Origin: Richelia sp. UBA3308
GTDB lineage: Bacteria; Cyanobacteriota; Cyanobacteriia; Cyanobacteriales; Nostocaceae
DNA length: 64,000 nt
Direction: 5' to 3'
Assembly: GCA_002361335.1 (NCBI GenBank)
Contig: DESS01000216.1
Coordinates: 1-64,000, forward strand
Made by a program: the position numbers and the translations under genes. Under the pieces are notes generated by a model, which saw only the letters and a list, made by a program, of their open reading frames with translations, ran no database searches and was not told the origin of the DNA. Positions 17,338 to 25,812 of the stretch are shown one piece after another; position 1 is the first letter of the stretch, and each line of letters starts with the position of its first letter.

Positions 17338-18024
17338 ATGCTTTCCACCGCTCCCAACTACCAAATCACCTGGGAAAAACTCCCCGAAGACTTTGTTTTA
17401 GACAAACAACCAGTGGATAATATCAACCAACCGTTGCTTGCTGCTGCATTAACTGAAAGTTTAGAAATTGCCGGAAAATTACCAGATAACGCACTTACTA
17501 CTACCAATTACGGCATTTGCGCTACCGTAAATCAAAAAATGGTGGTAAAAGCACCAGATTGGGCTTATATTCCTCAAATAACCGTAGCCCGAGAGCAGGT
17601 AAAACGCAGTTATACCCCACAACTTCAAGGTGATATTCCGATTATTGTGATGGAATTTCTTTCCGATACCGAAGGCGGTGAATATTCAATTAAACCGACT
17701 TATCCTCCAGGAAAGTGGTTCTTTTACGAACAAGTTTTAGAAGTTCCCAACTACATTATTTTTGAACCAGATAGTGGTGAAATAGAAGTTTATCAATTGG
17801 ATGATTCAAAACGGTATCATTTACAAAAATCCGATGCTAATAACCGTTTTTGGATTCCTCAAATTAAATTATTTTTAGGAGTATGGGAAGGAAATAAAGA
17901 AAATCGCAGCGGTTATTGGTTGCGGTGGTGGGATGAAAATGGCAATCTTTTATTATGGGGTTTAGAAAAAGCTGAAAGATTAGCAGCACAACTCAGAGCA
18001 GCAGGAATTGAACCGGAGATTTGA
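17338..18024 (+). CDS. Uma2 (DUF820)-type protein downstream of Argonaute
   Basis: 228 residues, ATG start 45 bp after the Argonaute stop on the same strand, so it may be the third gene of that operon. Uma2 landmarks are KAPDWAYIP, IPIIVMEFLSD (acidic residue kept) and YEQVLEVPNYIIFEPD. Trp-rich C-terminal strands lead to a helix with ERLAAQLRAAGIEPE, frequent in this subgroup. It may be a PD-(D/E)XK nuclease. Whether it works with the Argonaute or is merely adjacent cannot be told from sequence. Confidence 0.8.
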   Translation: MLSTAPNYQITWEKLPEDFVLDKQPVDNINQPLLAAALTESLEIAGKLPDNALTTTNYGICATVNQKMVVKAPDWAYIPQITVAREQVKRSYTPQLQGDIPIIVMEFLSDTEGGEYSIKPTYPPGKWFFYEQVLEVPNYIIFEPDSGEIEVYQLDDSKRYHLQKSDANNRFWIPQIKLFLGVWEGNKENRSGYWLRWWDENGNLLLWGLEKAERLAAQLRAAGIEPEI

Positions 18025-18098
18025 AAACAGTTTTGTGGTACGAGCTTCTAGCCCGTTTCTCTAATAAAAATTCATATTGCCACCTCTATAACCAGCTA

Positions 18099-18650
18099 TC
18101 AATCATTTACATTCCCATCAATATAAGAAAGTAACCTTTCAATCCCAGCATTATGATCTAAAAAGGAAAATAAATGCTTGTAAATCAGCTTCCCTTGTTT
18201 ATCTAAAATAAATTGTCCCGGTAAAGGCGCACCTAATGCTTGCCCAACTCCATAATTACGAAATACATTACAACTAGGATCGCTCAGCAAGGGCATTTTT
18301 AAGCTCAAATCTTTGACTACTATTTGACTTTGACGTTCATCAGTACTAGTAATCATTAAAACTTCTACACCCCGATTCTTAAATTCCTCGTAATTTTCAT
18401 TCAAAGCTTTGATATGGGGAAAACAAAAGGGACAATATTGTTTTTCTGTAAAAATTCTTGTCAATGCCAAAAGTACGGGTTGCTTGTCTCTATAATCGGA
18501 TAATTTAACTAAAGTACCGTTAGTTATATCCGGAAGTTGAAATTGAGGTGTTAACTGTCCCAATTGTGGACTATTTCCTGCCGGAATTGGTAAAAAATTA
18601 TTAAAAAATCGCTCGTTAAATAAGCCGCTAAAATCTGTTGAAGTTAACAT
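18099..18650 (-). CDS. Peroxiredoxin-like (AhpC/TSA, thioredoxin-fold) protein
   Basis: 183 residues. After a ~30-residue lead the fold begins PQFQLPDITNGTLVKLSDYRDK. The redox site is CPFC rather than the usual T-x-x-C of classical peroxiredoxins. VLMITSTDERQSQ, LLSDPSCNVFRNYGV and PGQFILDKQGKL follow. It belongs with the redoxin/AhpC-TSA group. It is transcribed away from the following intergenic element and lies near a true 2-Cys peroxiredoxin on the same strand. Probably a thiol peroxidase; substrate unknown. Confidence 0.82.
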   Translation of the reverse strand: MLTSTDFSGLFNERFFNNFLPIPAGNSPQLGQLTPQFQLPDITNGTLVKLSDYRDKQPVLLALTRIFTEKQYCPFCFPHIKALNENYEEFKNRGVEVLMITSTDERQSQIVVKDLSLKMPLLSDPSCNVFRNYGVGQALGAPLPGQFILDKQGKLIYKHLFSFLDHNAGIERLLSYIDGNVND

Positions 18651-18872
18651 TTTTAATACCTATTAATTTTAAATATAATTTTAAATATAATTTTCAATAT
18701 AATTTTCAATTCAATTAAAAATTATATTCATTTTTTTATCATAAATAACAAAAATAATTGCTGCTCAATCACTTAATTTAATTTTCTTGGAATTTTATCA
18801 GTCTATATATAGCGCTATAGTTATTGCCGTTCTCAATTATATATTTTATTGTGTATTTTTTGATGCCCGACC

Positions 18873-19017
18873 AATATCATGTCCGGCTAATTACTTACTA
18901 TATAACCCCATTCAAAAGATGGCGGTTATTATCTACTAATTCTTTTACTCATTACTCATTACTCATTACTCATTGACCCCCACAGATATGATAACTGTTT
19001 AACCGGACATGATATCA
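18873..19017. mobile_element. Small element with inverted ends ATATCATGTCCGG
   Basis: About 145 bp bounded by inverted repeats: AATATCATGTCCGGCTAA at the left and TTAACCGGACATGATATCA at the right. Inside are four TACTCAT-type heptamers (18946-18974) and no ORF. The right arm with its neighbour (18983-19017) recurs at 44699-44730, and the left arm at 1-27. It looks like a MITE-like non-autonomous repeat; no source transposase was seen. Confidence 0.55.
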
Positions 19018-19024
19018 CTTAATT

Positions 19025-19066
19025 AAAGTGTGGTTAATTGTAATAAGTTACCACTAACCACACTTT
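19025..19066 (-). terminator. Stem-loop after the 2-Cys peroxiredoxin gene
   Basis: A 12-bp perfect stem AAAGTGTGGTTA / TAACCACACTTT with an 18-base loop, 17 bp past the peroxiredoxin stop codon. The trailing T run on the minus strand is weak, so terminator function is likely but not certain. Confidence 0.65.
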
Positions 19067-19082
19067 AACTAGATAATCAAAC

Positions 19083-19694
19083 CTAAACGGCGGAGAAATA
19101 CACCTTAGACTTCACAGGATCGGGATTCATGGTTTGATCGCCTGGTTGCCAACCCGCAGGACAAACTTCATCGGGGTGAGACTGGACGTATTGAATAGCT
19201 TGTAATGTTCTTAATGCTTCATCTACGTTACGACCAAAAGACAAGTTATTGATGGTAGCGTGCTGAATTACACCTTCTTTGTCAATAATAAATAAACCGC
19301 GCAAAGCAACACCAGCTTCTGGATCTAACACGTTGTAAGCAGCGCTAATTTCTTTCTTTATATCTGATACTAATGGGTAATTCAAATCGCCCACTCCACC
19401 AGACTTACGATCTGTTTGAATCCATGCTAAGTGGGAAAACTCACTATCTACGGAAACACCCAGTATCTCAGTGTTAAGATTTTTAAATTCTTCGTAACGA
19501 TCGCTAAAAGCTGTAATCTCAGTGGGGCAAACAAAGGTAAAGTCTAAAGGATAGAAAAACAGAATGGCATACTTACCGCGATAGTCGGAAAGCTTGACTG
19601 TTTTAAATTCTTGGTCTACCACGGCTGTGGCTGTAAAATCTGGAGCCTGTTGACCTACGCGGAGGCATCCTTCTGATGAATAAGTAAGGGGCAT
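19083..19694 (-). CDS. Typical 2-Cys peroxiredoxin
   Basis: 203 residues. The peroxidatic cysteine lies in DFTFVCPTEITAF and the resolving cysteine in DEVCPAGWQPG near the C-terminus. This defines the typical 2-Cys class that reduces H2O2 and alkyl hydroperoxides, recharged in cyanobacteria by thioredoxins (and so indirectly by the FTR system whose FtrV chain is at 1372). A strong AAGGAGA site precedes the ATG. A stem-loop follows the gene. Confidence 0.94.
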   Translation of the reverse strand: MPLTYSSEGCLRVGQQAPDFTATAVVDQEFKTVKLSDYRGKYAILFFYPLDFTFVCPTEITAFSDRYEEFKNLNTEILGVSVDSEFSHLAWIQTDRKSGGVGDLNYPLVSDIKKEISAAYNVLDPEAGVALRGLFIIDKEGVIQHATINNLSFGRNVDEALRTLQAIQYVQSHPDEVCPAGWQPGDQTMNPDPVKSKVYFSAV

Positions 19695-19836
19695 TATACT
19701 AATTCTCCTTCAAACTATACAATTGATCCCGTGGTAATATCGGTGGTTTTTTATCACCTTTACCCACCCACGCTTTAATTATTTAATGACTAACAGTTAC
19801 AGATAATATCATACTCATAACGATTTTGAGTAGGAA

Positions 19837-21996
19837 ATGAGAGATTTAGATATTCGAGAATGGTTATTGACTAATGGTTTGGGAGGTTTTGCCAGTGGTA
19901 CAGTTTCCGATGTCCGCACTCGCACTTACCATGGTTGGTTGTTTGCTGCCACAAACCCACCATTAGGACGTACTTTGCTAATGTCGCACCTGGAAGCCAG
20001 CTTGGAATTACCCCATGGAGCGATCGCATTAGGGAGTAATTTTTGGGCTAGTGGTCAAATAGAACCACAAGGTTACAATTTGCTACGCTCTTTTGATATT
20101 AACCCAGTTCCGCAATGGATTTGGGGTGAAAAAGACTGGCAATTGAGCAGACAAATATTTATGCCTTATGGCTTACAACCAAAGGGAGGGGAGTTTAAAG
20201 GAACCCCAAACGAAGCCGAGGAGCTACTAACTAATGAGCAAACTATATGTTCACAACGGGTATTGATTCAGTATGCTTATCAAGGTAGGGATGCTGCGGT
20301 TTTGAAACTGCGGTTGCTAATTGCCGATCGCGATTTTCATCATCAGCAAAAAGGCAGTTCTCAATTAGAGTTTTCACAATTGCCCGAAAACGGACAACTT
20401 TGTTTGCAAGCAAAAAATGCAGGGCAGTTTGGTACACCTTGGCATTTACGGTGGAGTAAAGGTACTTACCAATCAAGTATTATTTGGTACTGGGATTATG
20501 GTTTACCAGAAGAAACGCGGCGAGGATTAGGAAATAAAGAAGACCTTTACAGTCCTGGTTATCTAAGTGTTTTTCTGGAACCGGGAGATACGGTGACAAT
20601 AGAGGCACGTAGTGGTTTTCCAGATCGATCCCAGGTTGCTCTTGATTGCGAAACTTTTAACCGAGAAGTCTTAGGGGAGGAAAAAAGGTTATCGCAAATC
20701 TTTAGATGGGGACAAGGGGACAAGGGGACAAGGGGACAAGAGGACAAGGAGACAAGGGGACAAGGGGACAAGGTGGAAAATTCAGCTTCTTCCTCCTTTG
20801 TGCCCCACTCCCCCCTTCCTGCAAAAAATGTAATCTGGAAAAAATTACTACGAGCAAGCGATCAGTTCATAGTTTATAGAGCTTCAATTTCTGGTCCAAC
20901 GGCGATCGCTGGGTACCATTGGTTTAATGACTGGGGACGGGATACTTTGATTGCTTTACCGGGTTTGGCGATAGTACCGCAGCGCTATAAAATTGCTAAA
21001 GGACTATTGCGAACTTTTGGACATTACTGTCGTCAAGGTTTGATTCCTAATGCTTTTCCCGATGCTGGTGGGGAACCTTTTTATAACAGTATTGATGCCA
21101 CATTGTGGTGGATTGAAATTCTAGGAATTTATTTGGAATCTACCCAAGATTGGGAGTTTTTAGCCGAACAATATCCAGTGGTACGGAAAATTTATAAAGC
21201 ATTTGTCGGTGGTAGTATTTACAATATTCATGTAGATTCTACTGATGGTTTAGTCAGTTGGGATGCTCCTGGTGTAGCTCTGACTTGGATGGATGTGGTA
21301 ATAGAAGGCGTACCTGTTACTCCTCGTCGCGGTAAACCAGTGGAAATTAATGCTTTGTGGTATTCTGCTTTATGTTGGGGTTCACGATGGGCAGAAATTC
21401 TGTGCGAACAAAATTTCGGTGAAGAGGGAATGCGTTTAGCCAATCAAGCGCGGAGATATACTCAACAAGCGCAACAGGTAAGGCGATCGCTGCAAAAATT
21501 CTGGAATCCTAAAGCTTGTTATTTGTACGATACCATTGAACCAGACGACCATCGCAATTCTCAAATTAGACCAAATGCTGTTTTAGCGCTTTCTTTGCGC
21601 CATTGCGGTTTTTCTGCTCAACAAGGACATCATATACTCGAGAGAGCTTCAAAAAGCTTGCTTACTCCTTATGGACTTCGTTCTCTTGAACCAAACGATC
21701 CGGAATATATAGGTAAATATATCGGTAATTCTGTGACTCGCGATCGTGCTTATCATCAAGGCACTGTTTGGAGTTGGTTGATTGGCCCTTTTATTCGTGC
21801 TTGGCAGCGTTTTAAGGAACCCCAAACCTTACCTTTTGATTGGGAACCTCTAATGAACCATTTTTTATCAGATGCTTGTCTTGGTTCAATTTCTGAAATT
21901 TTTGATGGTGATCAACCACACGCACCGAAAGGAGCTATTGCTCAAGCTTGGTCCGTTGCTGAAGTGATTCGCCATTATCAAATGGCTCAGGAGTGA
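19837..21996 (+). CDS. Amylo-alpha-1,6-glucosidase (glycogen debranching enzyme family)
   Basis: 719 residues. N-terminal GDE domain: EWLLTNGLGGFASGTVSDVRTRTYHGW landmarks around residues 8-35. The GH133-like (alpha/alpha)6 catalytic domain has AGYHWFNDWGRDTLIALPG near 360, TLWWIEILG, TDGLVSWDAPG, NALWYSAL and RDRAYHQGTVWSWLIGPF. It should trim branch points of glycogen. Residues about 292-330 are an abnormal hydrophilic insert made by eight tandem ACAAGGGG-type octamers between the domains. The last codons (MAQE) overlap the 3' end of a tRNA gene on the other strand. Confidence 0.9.
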   Translation: MRDLDIREWLLTNGLGGFASGTVSDVRTRTYHGWLFAATNPPLGRTLLMSHLEASLELPHGAIALGSNFWASGQIEPQGYNLLRSFDINPVPQWIWGEKDWQLSRQIFMPYGLQPKGGEFKGTPNEAEELLTNEQTICSQRVLIQYAYQGRDAAVLKLRLLIADRDFHHQQKGSSQLEFSQLPENGQLCLQAKNAGQFGTPWHLRWSKGTYQSSIIWYWDYGLPEETRRGLGNKEDLYSPGYLSVFLEPGDTVTIEARSGFPDRSQVALDCETFNREVLGEEKRLSQIFRWGQGDKGTRGQEDKETRGQGDKVENSASSSFVPHSPLPAKNVIWKKLLRASDQFIVYRASISGPTAIAGYHWFNDWGRDTLIALPGLAIVPQRYKIAKGLLRTFGHYCRQGLIPNAFPDAGGEPFYNSIDATLWWIEILGIYLESTQDWEFLAEQYPVVRKIYKAFVGGSIYNIHVDSTDGLVSWDAPGVALTWMDVVIEGVPVTPRRGKPVEINALWYSALCWGSRWAEILCEQNFGEEGMRLANQARRYTQQAQQVRRSLQKFWNPKACYLYDTIEPDDHRNSQIRPNAVLALSLRHCGFSAQQGHHILERASKSLLTPYGLRSLEPNDPEYIGKYIGNSVTRDRAYHQGTVWSWLIGPFIRAWQRFKEPQTLPFDWEPLMNHFLSDACLGSISEIFDGDQPHAPKGAIAQAWSVAEVIRHYQMAQE
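20712..20775. repeat. In-gene tandem octamer repeat (ACAAGGGG x8)
   Basis: Eight direct 8-bp units, four or five exact and the others with one change, lie inside the debranching-enzyme gene. The same unit occurs between genes at 59318-59350, and its complement near 53945 and 60985. The unit length is not a multiple of three, so any gain or loss of a single copy would shift the frame. Confidence 0.9.
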
Positions 21997-22056
21997 CTCG
22001 AACACTCGACCTAGGGCTTATGAGTCCCCCGCTCTAACCAACTGAGCTACTGAGCC
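21983..22056 (-). tRNA. tRNA-Met (CAT)
   Basis: 74 nt. Acceptor GGCTCAG/CTGAGCC is perfect, the D stem is GCTC/GAGC, the anticodon loop is CTCATAA, and the T arm GAGTG-TTCGAGT-CACTC is perfect; the discriminator base is A and no CCA is encoded. The anticodon stem has a noncanonical A-G pair next to the loop (31/39). The layout suits elongator Met; a CAT tRNA-Ile read after lysidine modification cannot be excluded. Its 3' end overlaps the last 14 bp of the debranching-enzyme gene on the opposite strand. Confidence 0.9.
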
Positions 22057-22140
22057 AAATTTTCTTCACTAGAGACTAAATATATCATAAAAAAAAAGTC
22101 TTGACTAGCCTCTGGGATAAATTATTTTTTGTTGTTCTAG

Positions 22141-22178
22141 AAAAAAACAGCAAAAGAGGGAGATATACTAACTCCCTC
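22141..22178 (-). terminator. Rho-independent terminator of the M23 peptidase gene
   Basis: Read on the minus strand, GAGGGAG and CTCCCTC form a stem with a short loop, followed by TTTTGCTG and a run of seven T. It is about 40 bp after the stop codon. Confidence 0.8.
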
Positions 22179-22218
22179 AACCTTCCAAGGCAATTATCTA
22201 GATGCGACAAAACAGAAA

Positions 22219-24261
22219 TTATTTTTTGCGAGGTGGAAGAAAAGCGATGGGGTTAACTGCTTTTGTGCCACCTTTACGAATCTCAAAATGTAGGTGGGGA
22301 CCAGTACTAAAGCCAGTGCTACCCATTTTAGAAATTGTTTGACCTTGCTGTACTCGCTGACCTTTTCGTACCAGAATTTTACTGTTGTGAGCGTAGCGAG
22401 TCAAGGTACCATCGGCATGACGAATATCAACTAATTTGCCGTAACCGCCACGGTTCCAACCAGCAGATACAACTACACCATCAGCTGCTGCATAAATTGG
22501 AGTTCCTGTGGGAGCGGCAATATCAATTCCTTTGTGCATTCTTCCCCAACGAGGACCAAAACCAGAAGTGAAAACACCTTTTGCTGGCCATACAAAACCT
22601 TTTGCAGGTGGTGCTAACTCGTCAATAGGTTTGGGTAAGTATCTATCAATTGCTGCCAATGGCGGTAGTTGAGGAGAGACTGTTGTTTCTACAACCGAGG
22701 AAGATTGAGAACGAGAATTGAAGTTAACAGGAGGTGTTGCGACTCTAGCACGCCTTCTGCGAGAAAAGTTGGGGTTAACGTCTTGATTCGGTCTAGGAAC
22801 CGGAATCGGTACTGCTGTTGCATTTGGTCTAGAAACGCGAATTGGTACCGAAGCTTTACCTGTTGGCCTGGTAACAGGAATAGGTATAGCAGCGGACTCG
22901 GGTTTCCTTAAAGGTATTTCTACTGAGTTTCTATTTTGGTAAGTTCCGACAGGAACTGCTCCAGACTGTTGGCTACGGTATTTCTCCCGTAATCTTTGGA
23001 TTTCTGCTTTTAAACTGCGAAGACGCTCATTTCTGGAAGCGTTTCTCGCTAAAGCATTACGTCTCTGGGCGAGTTTTACTTCTGTAAAAACAGAAGGTAT
23101 GGGAGTGGAACCACCTACAGCAAATCTATCTACAGTACTATCGTCGCTATCGACGGTAGTAGAAATACTTTGTTCGCCCTCAAAGATTGTACTATCAGCG
23201 TTGGCAACTAGATTATCCTGGTTTTGAGCAGCAGGAACAATCAGTTTTTGACTAACTTTTAGTTTATTCGGGTTAGACAAATTATTTGCCTTAGCCAATT
23301 GTGAAACTGAAGTACCGTAGTTTCCAGCAATTTTAGCTAATGTATCTCCAGACTTAACTTCGTAAGCCGCAGCGATCGCACTTGGTGCTGTACTAGGAGT
23401 AATTGCTGTTGGTACTGTTACTGCCGATTCTACCTGCTCAACGGCTGTCTCTTGCTTTAATCTGGATACAAGTTTAGCTTGGCTTGCAGTATAGTTGGCA
23501 CCTACAGTTTGATGTTGTTCAACTTGAGTAGCCGACTGGGTTTTAACTACAGCTTGCTCTACACTTTCAACGGGAGTCGAACGCAACTTATTAAGACTTG
23601 CTTTTAAGCGGTTCGATTTTTCCTTTAAGCGATTGAGTGCAAATTTTTGCTGTGCTTCAAGCTGAGTATTTGCGGTTGTAACCTGTGTTTTTTCCACTCT
23701 TTGTGGAGAGGTTACGAAATTTATAGTCTGGGTGCGATTCCTTGTGGCGATTGCTTCAGGAACAACTTTTCTCTTAACCCCTTGCGGTGGAGAATAAATT
23801 GTATTATTCTTAGCCGCAGTTATACTTTTTGTAGGTGTTTGTGTTCCAAACTGAGCAGACCCAACACTAAGGGCAACTTGCGATTTAGCTCCAAGCCCCT
23901 TAATCGGTGAAATTACTGTAGGTTCCACTACTACGGCAGGAGTTGTAGCGCCGATATTGTTAGATATGGCTTTAAACGACCGCTTTTGTTTGGGAACAAA
24001 CTTCACCTCATCAAGTGCAGCCCGAATCCTAAAGGCAGTATTTTCGTTGCCTACAGGTTCTGCTGCTAGGGCTTGGTCGCTTTGCCGAGTCACGAAAAGG
24101 CTGGTTGCTCCCATCGAGATTGCCAAGCCTATCATTGCGGCTTTTGGCATCCGAGACTTCAACTGTGGAGTAAGTAAGCTACTGTGTTCTATTGAAGCAT
24201 CATCGGTATTAATGGTAGTTTCTAACACAGCTTTCATTTTCTTATTCAATGCTCGTTTCAA
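22219..24261 (-). CDS. LysM domain M23 metallopeptidase (envelope)
   Basis: 680 residues from the TTG at 24261, chosen because AGGAGG stands 6 bp before it; a TTG at 24321 has no such site. A membrane segment near residues 55-70 (AMIGLAISMGATSLF) anchors or exports it. There are low-complexity and coiled stretches, a LysM domain (YEVKSGDTLAKIAGNYGTS) near 325-370, Arg-rich coil, PIPV-x-RP repeats, then an M23/LytM domain (about 560-675) with His and Asp in MHKGIDIA and RYAH and HLHFEI as zinc ligands. It should cut or help remodel peptidoglycan in the periplasm. Family certain; substrate peptide unknown. Confidence 0.9.
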   Translation of the reverse strand: MKRALNKKMKAVLETTINTDDASIEHSSLLTPQLKSRMPKAAMIGLAISMGATSLFVTRQSDQALAAEPVGNENTAFRIRAALDEVKFVPKQKRSFKAISNNIGATTPAVVVEPTVISPIKGLGAKSQVALSVGSAQFGTQTPTKSITAAKNNTIYSPPQGVKRKVVPEAIATRNRTQTINFVTSPQRVEKTQVTTANTQLEAQQKFALNRLKEKSNRLKASLNKLRSTPVESVEQAVVKTQSATQVEQHQTVGANYTASQAKLVSRLKQETAVEQVESAVTVPTAITPSTAPSAIAAAYEVKSGDTLAKIAGNYGTSVSQLAKANNLSNPNKLKVSQKLIVPAAQNQDNLVANADSTIFEGEQSISTTVDSDDSTVDRFAVGGSTPIPSVFTEVKLAQRRNALARNASRNERLRSLKAEIQRLREKYRSQQSGAVPVGTYQNRNSVEIPLRKPESAAIPIPVTRPTGKASVPIRVSRPNATAVPIPVPRPNQDVNPNFSRRRRARVATPPVNFNSRSQSSSVVETTVSPQLPPLAAIDRYLPKPIDELAPPAKGFVWPAKGVFTSGFGPRWGRMHKGIDIAAPTGTPIYAAADGVVVSAGWNRGGYGKLVDIRHADGTLTRYAHNSKILVRKGQRVQQGQTISKMGSTGFSTGPHLHFEIRKGGTKAVNPIAFLPPRKK

Positions 24262-24267
24262 AGACGA

Positions 24268-24273
24268 CCTCCT
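24268..24273 (-). promoter_or_regulatory. Strong Shine-Dalgarno that sets the TTG start
   Basis: AGGAGG on the minus strand, 6 bp before the TTG at 24261. It decides the start of the LysM/M23 gene. Confidence 0.7.
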
Positions 24274-24321
24274 ATGATCACTAGCGCTTAACCGATCTCG
24301 ATTTTTTAGTCCAGTAGTCAA

Positions 24322-25080
24322 TTATTTAGATCACTCAGAGAAATCGATCGAGATCACATTTACCAGAGATACTTAGGCAAGATTAACCCGGTTCTCTGTT
24401 TTAGACAAGTTAACACTGTACTAGTAAAATTGAAATTTTTGTGCTTACTTGTCTGCTCAATCTGCCACACCCTTGAAGACGGTTTTCCTCGATACAGATT
24501 TATTGAACCTTTATGTCTGTTTGAAGAAAACATCAAACTTTATAAATAAGAAAAACAATAAAGCTTCATGTTTGGAGTCTTGCTCAGACCAGCATAACTA
24601 TTTACCGGAATTGCCGTATCTCCTGTTGTAGGTATACTTTGGGACTGCGCCATATTCCATCTTCCCAACCGAGACTTTACGTTGATTTTTCCCAAAAGTA
24701 CAACCGTATTTACTCGCAAGTACATTTACTCTTTCAAAAAATTGTTACAAAGCCCTTAGAGCCAAACCTCTTGTTCTGTCAAACTTTACCCCAACTAAAT
24801 CTAACTATCGGGATAATTCTAATTAATAAAAATCTATGATTCAATTCCCGAAAAACTTCACATAATATATATAAATTTCTTATATTTTAACCACCCATAT
24901 ACGTAAGTATTTCTTACTTAATATCATATCTCAAGTATTTTTTAGTATAAAACCAAACTTTTTTGCAAATATTCTCACTGTTTTATCTACTAGTAAGTAG
25001 ATGTTCTCAAAGTATTATTGTTTTCCTATAATTACTTGAGTAAAAAAGCGCATTCATACCGCTTTAATAAACATATTAAT
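24322..25080. other. Long intergenic region, no gene supported
   Basis: About 760 bp upstream of the M23 gene and downstream of trmL. Short open frames occur but none has a ribosome site or a recognisable family. The right half (24840-25060) is strongly AT-rich. Confidence 0.5.
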
Positions 25081-25548
25081 TCAATCAACCTGTAAGTACC
25101 CTAACTGGCGACGAACTTCAAACAAGCTTATAGCAACGCTTACAGAAAGATTTAAGCTGCGAACGTTGGCTTCTTTCATCGGAATATAAACGGTTGCATC
25201 ACAGGCTGATAAAACATAACTTGGTAAGCCTGTGGTTTCACTACCAAATAACAACCAGTCATTAGCTTGATATTCAAAGTTTACGTAATTTACACTACCT
25301 CTAACACTAAATCCTAGCTGTCTTCCTCCACGAGTAAGATGTACGGCTTTAAAGGCTTCTAGGGATTCGTGATAATGTAGCTTAACGTAAGGCCAATAAT
25401 CCAAACCGGCGCGTTTGAGATAGCGATCGCTTATTTCAAAACCCAAGGGAGCAACTAAGTGCAATTCTGTGCCTGTAGCCGCACAAGTACGAGCAATATT
25501 ACCTGTATTTGGAGGAATTTGCGGGTAAACTAAAACTATTTGTGGCAT
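25081..25548 (-). CDS. trmL: tRNA (cytidine(34)-2'-O)-methyltransferase TrmL
   Basis: 155 residues, small SPOUT (TrmH-like) methyltransferase. Motif 1 is IPPNTGNIARTCAATG, motif 2 LLFGSETTGLP and motif 3 VRSLNLSVSVAISLFEVRRQL, which make the trefoil knot that binds S-adenosylmethionine. It methylates the 2'-O of the wobble base in certain leucine tRNAs. Length and motifs match TrmL/YibK. Confidence 0.92.
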   Translation of the reverse strand: MPQIVLVYPQIPPNTGNIARTCAATGTELHLVAPLGFEISDRYLKRAGLDYWPYVKLHYHESLEAFKAVHLTRGGRQLGFSVRGSVNYVNFEYQANDWLLFGSETTGLPSYVLSACDATVYIPMKEANVRSLNLSVSVAISLFEVRRQLGYLQVD

Positions 25549-25812
25549 TTAGCAATCGAGCAATAGTGATTCAAAAAACAATGTATTTGTTTTTTTCAAA
25601 ACTATCTTAGGATAGAATATACATATAGTTTTTACTAATCATTATATATCTCTAACAATCTATAAAAAAAATTAAACCAGTAGTTATGCTTTAAAAATCC
25701 TTACATGAAGAGTGTTTAAAGAGAATGTGAAAAGATAGTAAAATTTTGCAAAGGCAAGATTTCCATGTTTCTGGCAAAATATACCATCTTTAGAGAAAAA
25801 TACAGAGCAGTG

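Noticed and set aside
24449..24839. Short plus-strand frames upstream of the M23 gene
   Set aside because: No ribosome sites, low complexity and no family; treated as intergenic.
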